Shown piece by piece: positions 26,538-34,625 of a DNA stretch of 64,000 bases (position 1 is its first letter; each line of letters starts with the position of its first letter). The translations under genes were made by a program, and so were the position numbers. The stretch comes from Sphingosinithalassobacter sp. CS137 (lineage in GTDB: Bacteria; Pseudomonadota; Alphaproteobacteria; Sphingomonadales; Sphingomonadaceae): positions 2,882,501 to 2,946,500 of the forward strand of contig NZ_CP060494.1 of NCBI RefSeq assembly GCF_014334115.1, written 5' to 3'. The notes under the pieces are model-generated. The model worked only from the letters and a program-made list of their open reading frames with translations. It was not told the DNA's origin and searched no databases.

Positions 26538-27080
26538 GTGGCCGAAGCCGAGAACGAGGATATCCGGAGCCGCATCCGGACGATTCCGGACTTTCCCAAA
26601 CCCGGCATCCAGTTCCGCGACATCACCACCTTGTTGCTCGACGCCGAAGGGCTGCGCCTCACCATCGACCGCATGGCCGAGCAGGTGGAGGCGCCGATCG
26701 ATCTCGTCGCCGGAGTCGATGCGCGCGGCTTTCTGTTCGCCGCCCCGCTGGCGATCAAGCTCGGCACAGGCGTGCTGCTGATCCGCAAGGACGGCAAGCT
26801 GCCGGGCGCAACCATCGCCGAGGAATATGCGCTCGAATATGGCACCGATCGGATCGCCATCCATGCCGATGCCTGCGCGCCGGGCGCGAACGTGCTGCTG
26901 GTCGACGATCTGATCGCCACGGGCGGCACCGCGCGCGCGGCGGTACGGCTGCTGCGCAAGGCAGGCGCCACTGTGCGGCAGGCGGGCTTCGTCGTCGATC
27001 TGCCCGATCTGGGCGGCGCCGAGGCACTGCGTGGGGACGGGATTACGGTGCGCTCGCTCGTCGCGTTCGAAGGCGACTGA
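26538..27080 (+). CDS. apt: Adenine phosphoribosyltransferase
   Basis: 180 residues. Salvages adenine to AMP with PRPP. PRPP motif VLLVDDLIATGGTARA; also IPDFPKPGIQFRDITTLL and GVDARGFLFAAPLA, which are specific for Apt. GTG 26538 is the start, with GAGGGGAG in front. Follows petC by 64 bp on the same strand and may be read with it. Confidence 0.95.
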   Translation: MAEAENEDIRSRIRTIPDFPKPGIQFRDITTLLLDAEGLRLTIDRMAEQVEAPIDLVAGVDARGFLFAAPLAIKLGTGVLLIRKDGKLPGATIAEEYALEYGTDRIAIHADACAPGANVLLVDDLIATGGTARAAVRLLRKAGATVRQAGFVVDLPDLGGAEALRGDGITVRSLVAFEGD

Positions 27081-27248
27081 CTCCCCGCATCGCCGCTGGC
27101 TGCAGCGGCCGATCGCGCGCCATCGTGGCATAGATTCGGGAACCCTTCGCGAGACTGCGGGGTTCGTCCGAGTATCAACGGCGCGGGCGCGCCTTGCCTG
27201 CGAGCCGGTCCGCCCTCCGCGCCACACTGCGATGCGAGGACCGATCCG

Positions 27249-27767
27249 ATGCCTTTTCTGACGAAGCCCGCCCTGATCGCCGCTGCCGCGGCAGGAACCC
27301 TTGCGCTGGCCGGCTGCACCGACGGCTATGGCTATTCGGGTGTCTCGGTCGGCTATGGTTCGACCGGCTATTACGACGATGGATATTACGGCAACGGCTA
27401 TTACGACAACCGATACGGCAGCCCCTATTGGGGCTGGTACAACGACTATTATTATCCCGGCACCGGCGTGTACGTCTATGACAGCAACCGCCGCCGCTAT
27501 CGCTGGAATCAGGCGCAGCGGCACTATTGGGAAACGCGGCGCCAGGCGTGGCGCGGCGACCGCCGGAACATGCGATCGGACTGGCGCGACTTTCGCCGTG
27601 ACGAGCGGCGCGACTATCGCGATGACCGCCGCGACTGGCGGCAGGATCGGCGCGACGATCGGCGCGACTGGCGTCAGGATCGCCGCGACGATCGGCGGGA
27701 ATGGCGCAGGGACCGCCGCGACGGCGATCGTCGCGAGCATTGGCGGTGGCGGCGGGACGGAAACTGA
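27249..27767 (+). CDS. Tyr/Gly-rich lipoprotein with C-terminal Arg/Asp repeats
   Basis: 172 residues. A lipobox LAGC puts Cys at about residue 23. The next ~60 residues are very rich in Tyr and Gly (GYYDDGYYGNGYY). The last ~75 residues are an Arg/Asp/Trp repeat in which DDRRDWRQDRR recurs almost exactly, encoded by tandem DNA repeats around 27600-27740. Proteins with such RDxRR tails occur in sphingomonads as YXWGXW- or RcnB-like surface proteins. Function unknown; an envelope-bound, highly charged chain is what is seen. Confidence 0.75.
   Translation: MPFLTKPALIAAAAAGTLALAGCTDGYGYSGVSVGYGSTGYYDDGYYGNGYYDNRYGSPYWGWYNDYYYPGTGVYVYDSNRRRYRWNQAQRHYWETRRQAWRGDRRNMRSDWRDFRRDERRDYRDDRRDWRQDRRDDRRDWRQDRRDDRREWRRDRRDGDRREHWRWRRDGN
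27600..27740. repeat. Degenerate tandem repeat coding Arg/Asp-rich tail
   Basis: Roughly 33-bp units built from GGCGCGAC and GATCGGC blocks recur, giving RRDDRRDWRQD in the protein at 27249. The copies at about 27630-27695 are nearly identical, pointing to recent duplication. Confidence 0.65.
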
Positions 27768-27788
27768 GCCGGCGCCAAGCCGCTGACG

Positions 27789-28238
27789 CTACTCGTTCGG
27801 GCGGCGACGGATCAGCGCGATTGCAATGAAGCGCAGCACCGGCTCGTCGTTCTGATTGAAGGTCGTGGTGCGTGATTTGACGCTGCCCATTTCGGGCCGG
27901 CTGGTCGAGGGACGTACGTCGATCACTTCGCTCTCGCAGCGCAGCACGTCACCGGGATAGACGGGCTTCACCCAGCGCAGTTCGTCGACGCCTACCGCGC
28001 CGAGGCCTGCCTGCGGGTGCTCCTTCATATTCTCGACGATCATCGCCATCGTCATCGAACAGCTATGCCAGCCGCTCGCGGCGATGCGGCCGAAATGTGT
28101 CTGCGCGGCCGCCTCGTCGGAAAGGTGGAACGGCTGCGGATCATATTTCCCGGCGAAGTCGAGCACTTCCTCGCGCGTGACCGCATAGCTGCCGAAGCGT
28201 GAGACGGTGCCGACCTCGATATCTTCCAGATAGCGCAT
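27789..28238 (-). CDS. MaoC-family (hot-dog) dehydratase
   Basis: 149 residues. Hot-dog fold of (R)-specific enoyl-CoA hydratases; the hydratase-2 motif is present as YDPQPFHLSDEAAAQTHFG with catalytic Asp and His, followed by RIAASGWHSCSM. The end EPVLRFIAIALIRRRP is also typical. Substrate is probably an acyl-CoA. It lies 39 bp after the NPP gene on the same strand. Confidence 0.88.
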   Translation of the reverse strand: MRYLEDIEVGTVSRFGSYAVTREEVLDFAGKYDPQPFHLSDEAAAQTHFGRIAASGWHSCSMTMAMIVENMKEHPQAGLGAVGVDELRWVKPVYPGDVLRCESEVIDVRPSTSRPEMGSVKSRTTTFNQNDEPVLRFIAIALIRRRPNE

Positions 28239-28277
28239 GCCAGTCGTTTCGGATGAAAACCGATGCCGCGCAAGACT

Positions 28278-29528
28278 TCAACGAAGCAGCACGTCTTCGA
28301 ACGGCGCGATCGTTCCGTCGATATCATCGCGCTGCGGCAAGCCGATCAGGTGACGGAGCAGCGGTTCGACGGCGACATTGTCGAACGGCGGGAGCGTCCG
28401 CTCCGCCGCGAACGCCGGGCCGCTGGCCAGAAACAGCGCGCGCATCTCGGGCGCCGCATTGTCCCAGCCATGGCTGCCGCCGGTGATCGGCCACTCGGGA
28501 TCGGCGGCCAGGATCAGCCAGCCCAGCTCGGCGAGACAGATGATCGGTGGTACGCGCGGATTGCTGCCATAGTGAAGGCGGGAGGGAATATCCTCGCGCC
28601 GCCAGCATTGCATGTGCTCGTGCGGCGCGAGGAGCGCCGCGGCCACCTGATTCTCGGCGCCCTCCGCCGGGACGATGCCGGCATAGGGGCCGGTCTCGAC
28701 CGCGCGGAAGGATTCCGGGGGAAGCATGCGATCGATCCGGATCATGCGATCCTCGTGCGTCGCCGCCATGCCATGATCCGAAACGATCACGAGGTTCGCG
28801 GGCTGTCCGAGTGCGGTGAGCTCGGCCGTCAGCCGCCCGATCAATGAATCGACCTCGGCAACCGCCGCCGTGGTTTCGGGCGCCTCCGGGCCGAAGCGGT
28901 GGCCCGCGGTGTCGACGGTATCGAAATAGAGCGTCAGGAACTCCGGGCGCGTGGTCGGCGGCCGGCGCAGCCAATCGATGATCGCATCGACGCGCTGGCG
29001 CCCGCTCACTTCCTGGTTGAATTGCTGCCAGTCGGACGGACGCGTGTCGCGGATCTCGACGTTCGAGCCGGGCCAGAACATCGTCGCAGTGCGGATGCCC
29101 GCGCGCTCCGCCGCCACCCAGATCGGCTCGGCCTGTTCCCAATAATGCGAATCGCTGGTCGCCATGGTGAAGGTCTCGCCGGGCCGCTCGGGATCCTCGA
29201 AACGATTGGCGACGATGCCGCTGCGATCCGGGCGCAGCCCGGTGACGATCGTATAGTGGTTGGGGAAGGTCTTGGTCGGAAAGGAGGGGCGCATCGACGC
29301 CTCGACGCCTTGCGCGGCAAGGCCGGAGAGGACCGGAGTCACTCCCCGCCGAAGATAGTCGGGATGGAAGCCGTCGATCGACACGAGGATCGTGACCGGC
29401 TCGCGCACTTCGGCAATGGCCGGCGCCGCAGGCGCGGTCGGCGGCTCGGGCGCGATGGCGGGCGCAGTGACGCAGGCCTGAAGCAGCGCGGCGACGCCGG
29501 CGGCGAGAATCTTGCTGGACCAATGCAT
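28278..29528 (-). CDS. NPP-type nucleotide pyrophosphatase/phosphodiesterase lipoprotein
   Basis: 416 residues from ATG 29528, preceded by GAGGG. Lipobox LQAC with Cys19. Alkaline-phosphatase-superfamily fold: metal aspartate in SIDGFHPDYL (Asp52), nucleophile Thr in PTKTFPNHYTIVTGLRP (Thr87), then DTVDTAGHRFGPE and VSDHGM with the remaining zinc ligands, and GSHGWDN. The close match to the ecto-nucleotide pyrophosphatase motifs suggests it cleaves nucleotides or phosphodiesters in the periplasm. Gap to the preceding outer-membrane gene is 46 bp. Confidence 0.9.
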   Translation of the reverse strand: MHWSSKILAAGVAALLQACVTAPAIAPEPPTAPAAPAIAEVREPVTILVSIDGFHPDYLRRGVTPVLSGLAAQGVEASMRPSFPTKTFPNHYTIVTGLRPDRSGIVANRFEDPERPGETFTMATSDSHYWEQAEPIWVAAERAGIRTATMFWPGSNVEIRDTRPSDWQQFNQEVSGRQRVDAIIDWLRRPPTTRPEFLTLYFDTVDTAGHRFGPEAPETTAAVAEVDSLIGRLTAELTALGQPANLVIVSDHGMAATHEDRMIRIDRMLPPESFRAVETGPYAGIVPAEGAENQVAAALLAPHEHMQCWRREDIPSRLHYGSNPRVPPIICLAELGWLILAADPEWPITGGSHGWDNAAPEMRALFLASGPAFAAERTLPPFDNVAVEPLLRHLIGLPQRDDIDGTIAPFEDVLLR

Positions 29529-29574
29529 GCCCGCCCTCTGCCCCAGCTTGGGGTCAGCAATGTGACGGCGGACG

Positions 29575-30876
29575 TCAATCGCCGAGCGACAGCCTGGCGA
29601 ACAGCGTATAGCCGAACGGATCGCCATAGGCGCTCCGCAGCGCCTCTGGCCGGTCGAACGCGGCCAGCGAACCGCCGAGCGCGAGGCTGAGCGGGCCTGT
29701 CAGCGGCAGGCGATGGGCATAGCCCGCTTCGAACCGAGCGACGCGGAACTGCCGGTCGTGCAGCGAATGATGATGATCCGGAAGCAGCTCGTCGTTGGCG
29801 ACGCTCTCGATTCGGCCGAACAGGTCGTTGCGGCCATCGAGGTTCCAGTTCGCTTCCGCCAGCCAGGCAGTGAGTGTGTCGCCGGGAACGCGGTTCTTCG
29901 CCGAGAAGGCGAGCGTGGTCGCAATGCCCCCGGCCGAATAGTGCACGCTGGCCGTGGTACGTGCCTCGTCCTGCCCGGGATGCAGTTCCTCGGGGCTCTC
30001 CAGCCGCCCGTGGCTGACCTGGAGCGCCCAGTTAGGCGTCGGCGTCCAGCTCGCGCGCAGGCTCCAGCTGTCGAGCTTCGGCGTTTCGATGTCCCAGCGC
30101 GCTTCGTCCGGCTCGCGGCCACGAAAGGCCGATGCCTCGATCTGAAAGCGCGGCGTGGCGACGCCGGCGGTGACCACGCCATAGGTGATGTGGGTGCTGT
30201 CGAACCAGTGGTGCGTGATCGGGGCGAGCGGCATGTAGCGCGCCGAGCCGCGGTGCATGAACGCGGAGGGGCCGAGCGCAGGCTCCGCGACCGGTCCGCC
30301 GTAGAGGAAGCCGCTGACGTCGCCGCCCAGCGGCACGTCCACTCGGGCCGCGAGTTCCATGAACAGATCGTGCGGATGCTGGCGATCGACGAGGGCTTCG
30401 CCGTTCGCCGCCTCGCCAGTCGCGAAGAGATTGGGGTAGCCGGGCGCGCCCATCAGCGGCTCGAGGCTCAGCATCGTGCGTGCCTCGAAACGTGCCCCAC
30501 CGGCGAATTCGCGCCCGGCGGTGAGCATCGCCATCGAGCCGACGAACGCCATGTCGTCACCGCGCGGACCCGACTGGTCGGTATAGGCGCCCCAGAGGTA
30601 GCCGTGCGCCATCACCATCCAGTCGCCGGTTGCGAGATGCAGCCCGTGCATCCCGCCCTCTGCCGACGGCAGCCGCGCCGTTCCCGAGCCATAGGTGGCG
30701 CCAGGCGGGAGGGGCGCATTCGGCACGGCAGGATCGGCTTGGGTCTCCGTTGCTGCCGCGCTGGGCGGCGCAGGCATTTCGCGCCCGTCGTGCCCGTCCT
30801 GGCCGGCGTGCTGCGCGGCAGCGGGACTCGCGAGCAGCGCCAGCGCAGCGCCGCCGATCGAGGCGAAACGAATCAT
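29575..30876 (-). CDS. Putative outer-membrane protein of the metal-response module
   Basis: 433 residues with a signal peptide (AAAQHAG, ~22). The mature N-terminus is His/Met/Asp-rich (HAGQDGHDGREMP), like metal-scavenging linkers. The rest has alternating hydrophobic strands and Gly/Tyr/Trp-rich turns (GDWMVMAHGYLWGAY, HPHDLFMELAARVDVPL, SWSLRASWTPTPNWALQVSHG) consistent with a beta-barrel, ending FARLSLGD. No catalytic motif. It starts 25 bp after the glutaredoxin-MauE gene, under the same MerR-type promoter. Metal export or binding is an inference from context. Confidence 0.7.
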   Translation of the reverse strand: MIRFASIGGAALALLASPAAAQHAGQDGHDGREMPAPPSAAATETQADPAVPNAPLPPGATYGSGTARLPSAEGGMHGLHLATGDWMVMAHGYLWGAYTDQSGPRGDDMAFVGSMAMLTAGREFAGGARFEARTMLSLEPLMGAPGYPNLFATGEAANGEALVDRQHPHDLFMELAARVDVPLGGDVSGFLYGGPVAEPALGPSAFMHRGSARYMPLAPITHHWFDSTHITYGVVTAGVATPRFQIEASAFRGREPDEARWDIETPKLDSWSLRASWTPTPNWALQVSHGRLESPEELHPGQDEARTTASVHYSAGGIATTLAFSAKNRVPGDTLTAWLAEANWNLDGRNDLFGRIESVANDELLPDHHHSLHDRQFRVARFEAGYAHRLPLTGPLSLALGGSLAAFDRPEALRSAYGDPFGYTLFARLSLGD

Positions 30877-30901
30877 TTTCGAGATCTCCGCAGAGGGGCC
30901 G

Positions 30902-31645
30902 TCAGTGGCCGAGCAACATCCAGATCGCCATGGCGACCATCATCACATTCTCGGTCAGCGAGACGAAGCCGAGCGGCACCTTGCTGCTGCCGCCGACACA
31001 GGCGCATTTCAGCTCGCGACGATCGAGATACACGGCCTTGAAAACCGACACGCCGCCGATGCTGCCGATGAACAGCGCCAGCGGCGCCGAAAACCAGGTG
31101 AGCGCGCCGGCAGTCATCAGTACGCCTGCGATCCCTTCGGCATAGGGGTAGATGCGGCCATAGGGCACCCAGCGCTGCGCGAGCAGGTCATAGCCGAGGA
31201 ACATGGTGGCGAACTGATCGACGTCCTGAAGCTTGAGCATCGCCAGCAGGCACATGCTGATCGAGATGAACCACTCGGCGGCACGGACGGTGAACGGCGT
31301 GCCCAATGCGGCATGGCTGACCGCCAATGCGAGCGCCGCCGCGATCGCGAAGACCGCGACCACCGGCCGGTAGCTGGTCGCATCCGGATCGCGCACCGGC
31401 AGGCCGAAGTGGCGGCGCAGATCGTCGTAGCCACCGATTCGCTGTCCGCCGATGAACGTCTGCGGCGTCGTAGTCACGTCGTGCTCGGCCTTGAACGCGT
31501 CGGTCTGCGCGCGCGAGGTGAGCCATTGGTCGTCGACGCGATAGCCCTTTCGCTTCAGGAGGTGCAGCGCCTTCAGCCCATAGGGGCACAGGTGCTTGTC
31601 CATCACCATGCGATAGAGAGTCGCCGTCTTCGCGTGCGCGGCCAT
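30902..31645 (-). CDS. Glutaredoxin-MauE/DoxX fusion membrane protein
   Basis: 247 residues. Residues ~8-80 are a glutaredoxin domain with a single-thiol CPYG active site and the cis-proline TTPQTFIGGQRIGGYDDL. After ~95 come about four membrane helices of the MauE/DoxX redox-associated family, with a CACVGG pair in the loop before the last helix. Such fusions probably pass reducing equivalents across the inner membrane for thiol repair. ATG 31645 has an AAGGA box and lies ~30 nt after the predicted start of the MerR-controlled promoter at 31681-31711. Confidence 0.85.
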   Translation of the reverse strand: MAAHAKTATLYRMVMDKHLCPYGLKALHLLKRKGYRVDDQWLTSRAQTDAFKAEHDVTTTPQTFIGGQRIGGYDDLRRHFGLPVRDPDATSYRPVVAVFAIAAALALAVSHAALGTPFTVRAAEWFISISMCLLAMLKLQDVDQFATMFLGYDLLAQRWVPYGRIYPYAEGIAGVLMTAGALTWFSAPLALFIGSIGGVSVFKAVYLDRRELKCACVGGSSKVPLGFVSLTENVMMVAMAIWMLLGH

Positions 31646-31680
31646 CGTGCCGATCCTTGTTCGTTCGCAGTCGGCAAGCG

Positions 31681-31711
31681 ATATAGCGTCCGTACCATGG
31701 TACGGAGTCAA
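31681..31711 (-). promoter_or_regulatory. MerR-family operator/promoter, merO-like
   Basis: On the minus strand: -35 TTGACT, a 19-bp spacer, -10 CTATAT. The 19-bp spacer is the over-long form that MerR-family activators need. It holds a perfect 16-bp palindrome CCGTACCATGGTACGG (31690-31705), which differs from the classical mercury merO dyad only in the central bases. It lies between the divergent regulator (ATG 31724) and the glutaredoxin-MauE gene. Confidence 0.85.
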
Positions 31712-31723
31712 GTCGTGACTGCA

Positions 31724-32101
31724 ATGACGATCGCGAAGCTGGCGGCGGCCGCCGGAGTGGGCGTGGAGACCGTCCGCTATTATCAGCGGCGCGGATTGAT
31801 CGACACGCCCGCGCGCGGCGCAGGCGTGCGTCGCTACGGCGCTTCCGACGTACGGCGGCTGCGCTTCATCCGCTCGGCGCAGGCGGCGGGCTTCACGCTG
31901 GAGGAGATCGGCGAGCTGCTCGCGCTGGATGCCGGCAACGATCGGGCACGCGCCCGCGAAATGGCGCGAGCGCGAGTCGCGGCCCTCGACGCGAGGATCG
32001 CGGAACTGCAAGCGGCTCGCGGCGCACTGGCGCAGCTCGCGCGCGAATGCGCGGCGGGAGAGGCGGGACCGTGCCCGATCATCGCAGCGTTCGAAGCGTG
32101 A
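31724..32101 (+). CDS. MerR-family metal-responsive regulator with CueR-type cysteine loop
   Basis: 125 residues. The N-terminal winged helix is close to mercury MerR: TIAKLAAAAGVGVETVRYYQRRGL, then RRYGASDVRRLRFIRSAQ. The dimer helix runs ~75-107. The metal loop has Cys109 and Cys117 (C-x7-C, followed by PII), the CueR spacing; mercury MerR has C-x8-C. The position of MerR Cys82 is a non-cysteine (about Arg74). So the DNA-reading part looks mer-type and the sensor part monovalent-metal type. An in-frame ATG at 31697 lies inside the operator palindrome and is rejected as start. Confidence 0.88.
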   Translation: MTIAKLAAAAGVGVETVRYYQRRGLIDTPARGAGVRRYGASDVRRLRFIRSAQAAGFTLEEIGELLALDAGNDRARAREMARARVAALDARIAELQAARGALAQLARECAAGEAGPCPIIAAFEA

Positions 32102-32147
32102 ACCCCCGGGCGCGCGCTCTCGACGCCCCTGACCCGGCCATGCTGCC

Positions 32148-33248
32148 TCAGACGTTGAAGCGGAACAGCATCACGTCGCCGTCGTGGACGACATATTCCT
32201 TGCCTTCCTGGCGCAGCTTGCCCGCGTCGCGCGCGCCGCTTTCGCCACCCAGTGCGACATAATCTTCAAAGGCGATCGTTTCGGCACGGATGAAGCCGCG
32301 TTCGAAATCGGTGTGGATCTCGCCGGCGGCCTGCGGCGCCTTCGATCCCGCTTCCACCGTCCAGGCGCGCGCTTCCTTGGGACCGACCGTGAAGAAGGTG
32401 AGCAGGTTCAGCAGCTTGTATCCCGCACGGATCACACGCGCGAGGCCGGTCTCCTCGAGGCCGAGCTCGGCGAGGAACTCGCCGCGCTCCTCGGGCGGCA
32501 TGGTGGCGATCTCGGCCTCGATCGCCGCGGAAACGACCACGGCTTCGGCGCCCTCGGCCTTGGCCTTCTCGAAAACGCGCGCGGAGAATGCGTTGCCGTC
32601 GGCTGCATCCTCTTCGTTGACGTTGCAGACGTAGAGCACGGGCTTGCCGGTGAGCAGCTGTGCCTGTTCGAACGCGCGCGCCTCTTCGTGGTCGGCGATT
32701 TCGGTGAGCCGCGCCGGCTTGCCCTCGCGCAGCAGATCGAGCGCCTTGCCGAGCACGCCGGCCTGGATCTTCGCTTCCTTGTCGCCCTGCTGCGCCTTCT
32801 TGACGAGATTGGGGACGCGCTTTTCGAGGCTCTCGAGGTCGGCGAGCATCAGCTCGGTCTCGACCGTTTCGGCGTCGGCGATCGGATCAACCTTGTTGTC
32901 GACGTGCTGGATGTCGTCGTTCTCGAAACAGCGGAGCACATGGACGATCGCGTCCACTTCGCGGATGTTGCCGAGGAACTGGTTTCCCAGGCCCTCGCCC
33001 TTGCTGGCGCCGCGCACCAGCCCGGCGATGTCGACGAAGGCGAGCTGGGTCTCGATCTTCTTCGCCGAACCCGCGATCTCCGCCAGCTTGTCGAGCCGTG
33101 GATCGGGAACCGCGACATTCCCCACATTGGGCTCGATGGTGCAGAAGGGATAGTTTGCCGCCTGCGCCGCGGCGGTTTGCGTGAGTGCGTTGAAAAGCGT
33201 GGACTTGCCGACGTTCGGAAGGCCGACGATGCCGCAGCGGAAACCCAT
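32148..33248 (-). CDS. ychF: Ribosome-associated ATPase YchF
   Basis: 366 residues, usual length. Obg-like P-loop ATPase: [15 protein letters not shown] at the N-terminus, [22 protein letters not shown], the altered base-recognition NVNEED (ATP rather than GTP), and the TGS-like end [21 protein letters not shown]. Binds ribosomes and responds to oxidative stress. Often next to pth and rplY; here those are 3.4 kb away. Confidence 0.96.
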   Translation of the reverse strand: MGFRCGIVGLPNVGKSTLFNALTQTAAAQAANYPFCTIEPNVGNVAVPDPRLDKLAEIAGSAKKIETQLAFVDIAGLVRGASKGEGLGNQFLGNIREVDAIVHVLRCFENDDIQHVDNKVDPIADAETVETELMLADLESLEKRVPNLVKKAQQGDKEAKIQAGVLGKALDLLREGKPARLTEIADHEEARAFEQAQLLTGKPVLYVCNVNEEDAADGNAFSARVFEKAKAEGAEAVVVSAAIEAEIATMPPEERGEFLAELGLEETGLARVIRAGYKLLNLLTFFTVGPKEARAWTVEAGSKAPQAAGEIHTDFERGFIRAETIAFEDYVALGGESGARDAGKLRQEGKEYVVHDGDVMLFRFNV

Positions 33249-33317
33249 GGATCGTTCCTGATGTGAAGGGGAAGGGGAGCGGATAGGGGTTTCGGCCGGG
33301 CAAGGCCAGAGGCTCGG

Positions 33318-33920
33318 CTACAGCCGATAGTTGAAGCTCACGCTGATCCGCTCGCCCTTCGCCTGATTGGGCATCACTTCGTGGCGCAGCCAGCTTTCCC
33401 ACAGAAAGACGCTACCCGGCTTCGGCTCGGCATAGACGAAGGTGGAAAGATCCGCCGGCGCGTCGGCGCGGCGCGGCGGGGCAGCCATCAGCATCGGCAG
33501 GCGCGGATCCTCCAGCTTCAGCGCGCCCGATCCCGGCGGCACCGCGACATAGACGGTTCCCGAGACGATGCTGTGCGGATGGATATGGCCCGAATGGACC
33601 GCGCCGGGCTTCATCACATTGACCCAGAGGCTGTCGAGCTTGAGCCGCTTGCCGTCGAGATCGAGCGCACAGGCTTCGGCGAAATCGGCGACGTGGCGGC
33701 GCAGTGCGCGCTGCAGGTCGTCGAAACGCGGATCGCGCTCGGGCAGATCGTTGAGCGAGGCGTAGGAGGTGTAGCCGCGATAGCCGTGCGCCTTGGCCCA
33801 GGCGCGGCCGGCCCGATCCTCCTGCGCCAGCGCGCGGCACGCTTCCTCCAGCTCGGCGACGAGCGCGGGCGCGATGGCGGCTTCGTAAAAGCGCGTGGCG
33901 AACAGGCTGCGGACCGGCAT
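33318..33920 (-). CDS. Putative 2OG-Fe(II) oxygenase (TIGR02466-like)
   Basis: 200 residues. Double-stranded beta-helix pattern with a histidine-rich HSGHIHPHSIVSGTVYV core, then FVYAEPKPGSVFLWESWLRHEVMPN and an arginine in GERISVSFNYRL, as in a family of small predicted 2-oxoglutarate dioxygenases. Candidate iron ligands are a histidine in HIHPH and His in WLRHEV. Substrate unknown. 69 bp after the ychF start region on the same strand. Confidence 0.75.
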   Translation of the reverse strand: MPVRSLFATRFYEAAIAPALVAELEEACRALAQEDRAGRAWAKAHGYRGYTSYASLNDLPERDPRFDDLQRALRRHVADFAEACALDLDGKRLKLDSLWVNVMKPGAVHSGHIHPHSIVSGTVYVAVPPGSGALKLEDPRLPMLMAAPPRRADAPADLSTFVYAEPKPGSVFLWESWLRHEVMPNQAKGERISVSFNYRL

Positions 33921-34034
33921 GGCTTCCGCTCAGCATGCGCCGGGCGCCATTGCAAGCGCCACCCGCAGTGGCGTTGACATGCAGCGGCGCCGTCGCGAAA
34001 CCGTGGCGAGAGCATGAACGGGAAGGATGCCGCT

Positions 34035-34592
34035 ATGACCGCCACTCTGCGCCGGACCGCGCGCTTCGCATTCACGGGCGCGCTTGCGCTGGCCATTGCC
34101 GGTTGCGGCGGCGGCGAGGATGCGGAAAAGGCGGCGGCCGATGCGGCGGCGAACCGCCAGGCGCAGTATCAGGAGCAGCTGCTGGCGGCGGGCCTCGCAC
34201 ATGACGTCCAGTGCCTCAGCGCGATCCGCTGGCAGGAAGCGGCGCTGCGCGAAGCCGATGTGGGCGATCTCGACATCTATCGAAGCTATTTCCGTTCGGG
34301 CATCGAGAATCGGCTCGGCGAAACGGTGATTGCGGCCGATCCGCCGCAGCCGGAGCTGTCGCAGGCGAACCTCGACGCCTATCTCGACTGGGCCTATGCC
34401 GATCAGGTGGAAAATGTCTTCCACGCGGGCGGCGACGGCGGAAGCTCCGCCGGTCGCGGTTTTCAAATCGTCGCATCCTGTATCCAGGAAGTCGCCGAAA
34501 TGGGCGAGGGACCGCTTGCCGGTCCTGACAAGAACGCGCGCATGTTCCGGATCGAGGCGCTGCGCAACAGCCTGGAGGACAAGGGCGCCTGA
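34035..34592 (+). CDS. Hypothetical lipoprotein
   Basis: 185 residues from ATG 34035, chosen over 34014 because GGGAAGGA sits at the right distance. Lipobox IAGC followed by GGGEDAEKAAADAAANR, a flexible linker. The rest is helical (QEQLLAAGLAHDVQCLSAIRW, LDAYLDWAYADQVENVF) with two cysteines. No known domain. It precedes the MpaB-like gene by 33 bp. Confidence 0.7.
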   Translation: MTATLRRTARFAFTGALALAIAGCGGGEDAEKAAADAAANRQAQYQEQLLAAGLAHDVQCLSAIRWQEAALREADVGDLDIYRSYFRSGIENRLGETVIAADPPQPELSQANLDAYLDWAYADQVENVFHAGGDGGSSAGRGFQIVASCIQEVAEMGEGPLAGPDKNARMFRIEALRNSLEDKGA

Positions 34593-34625
34593 GACCAGGC
34601 GAGGTGTTGCCGCGTTAGTGCGTCG

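Noticed and set aside
31697..31723. Earlier ATG of the MerR regulator
   Set aside because: It lies within the operator palindrome and would add nine residues absent from MerR family N-termini; ATG 31724 fits.
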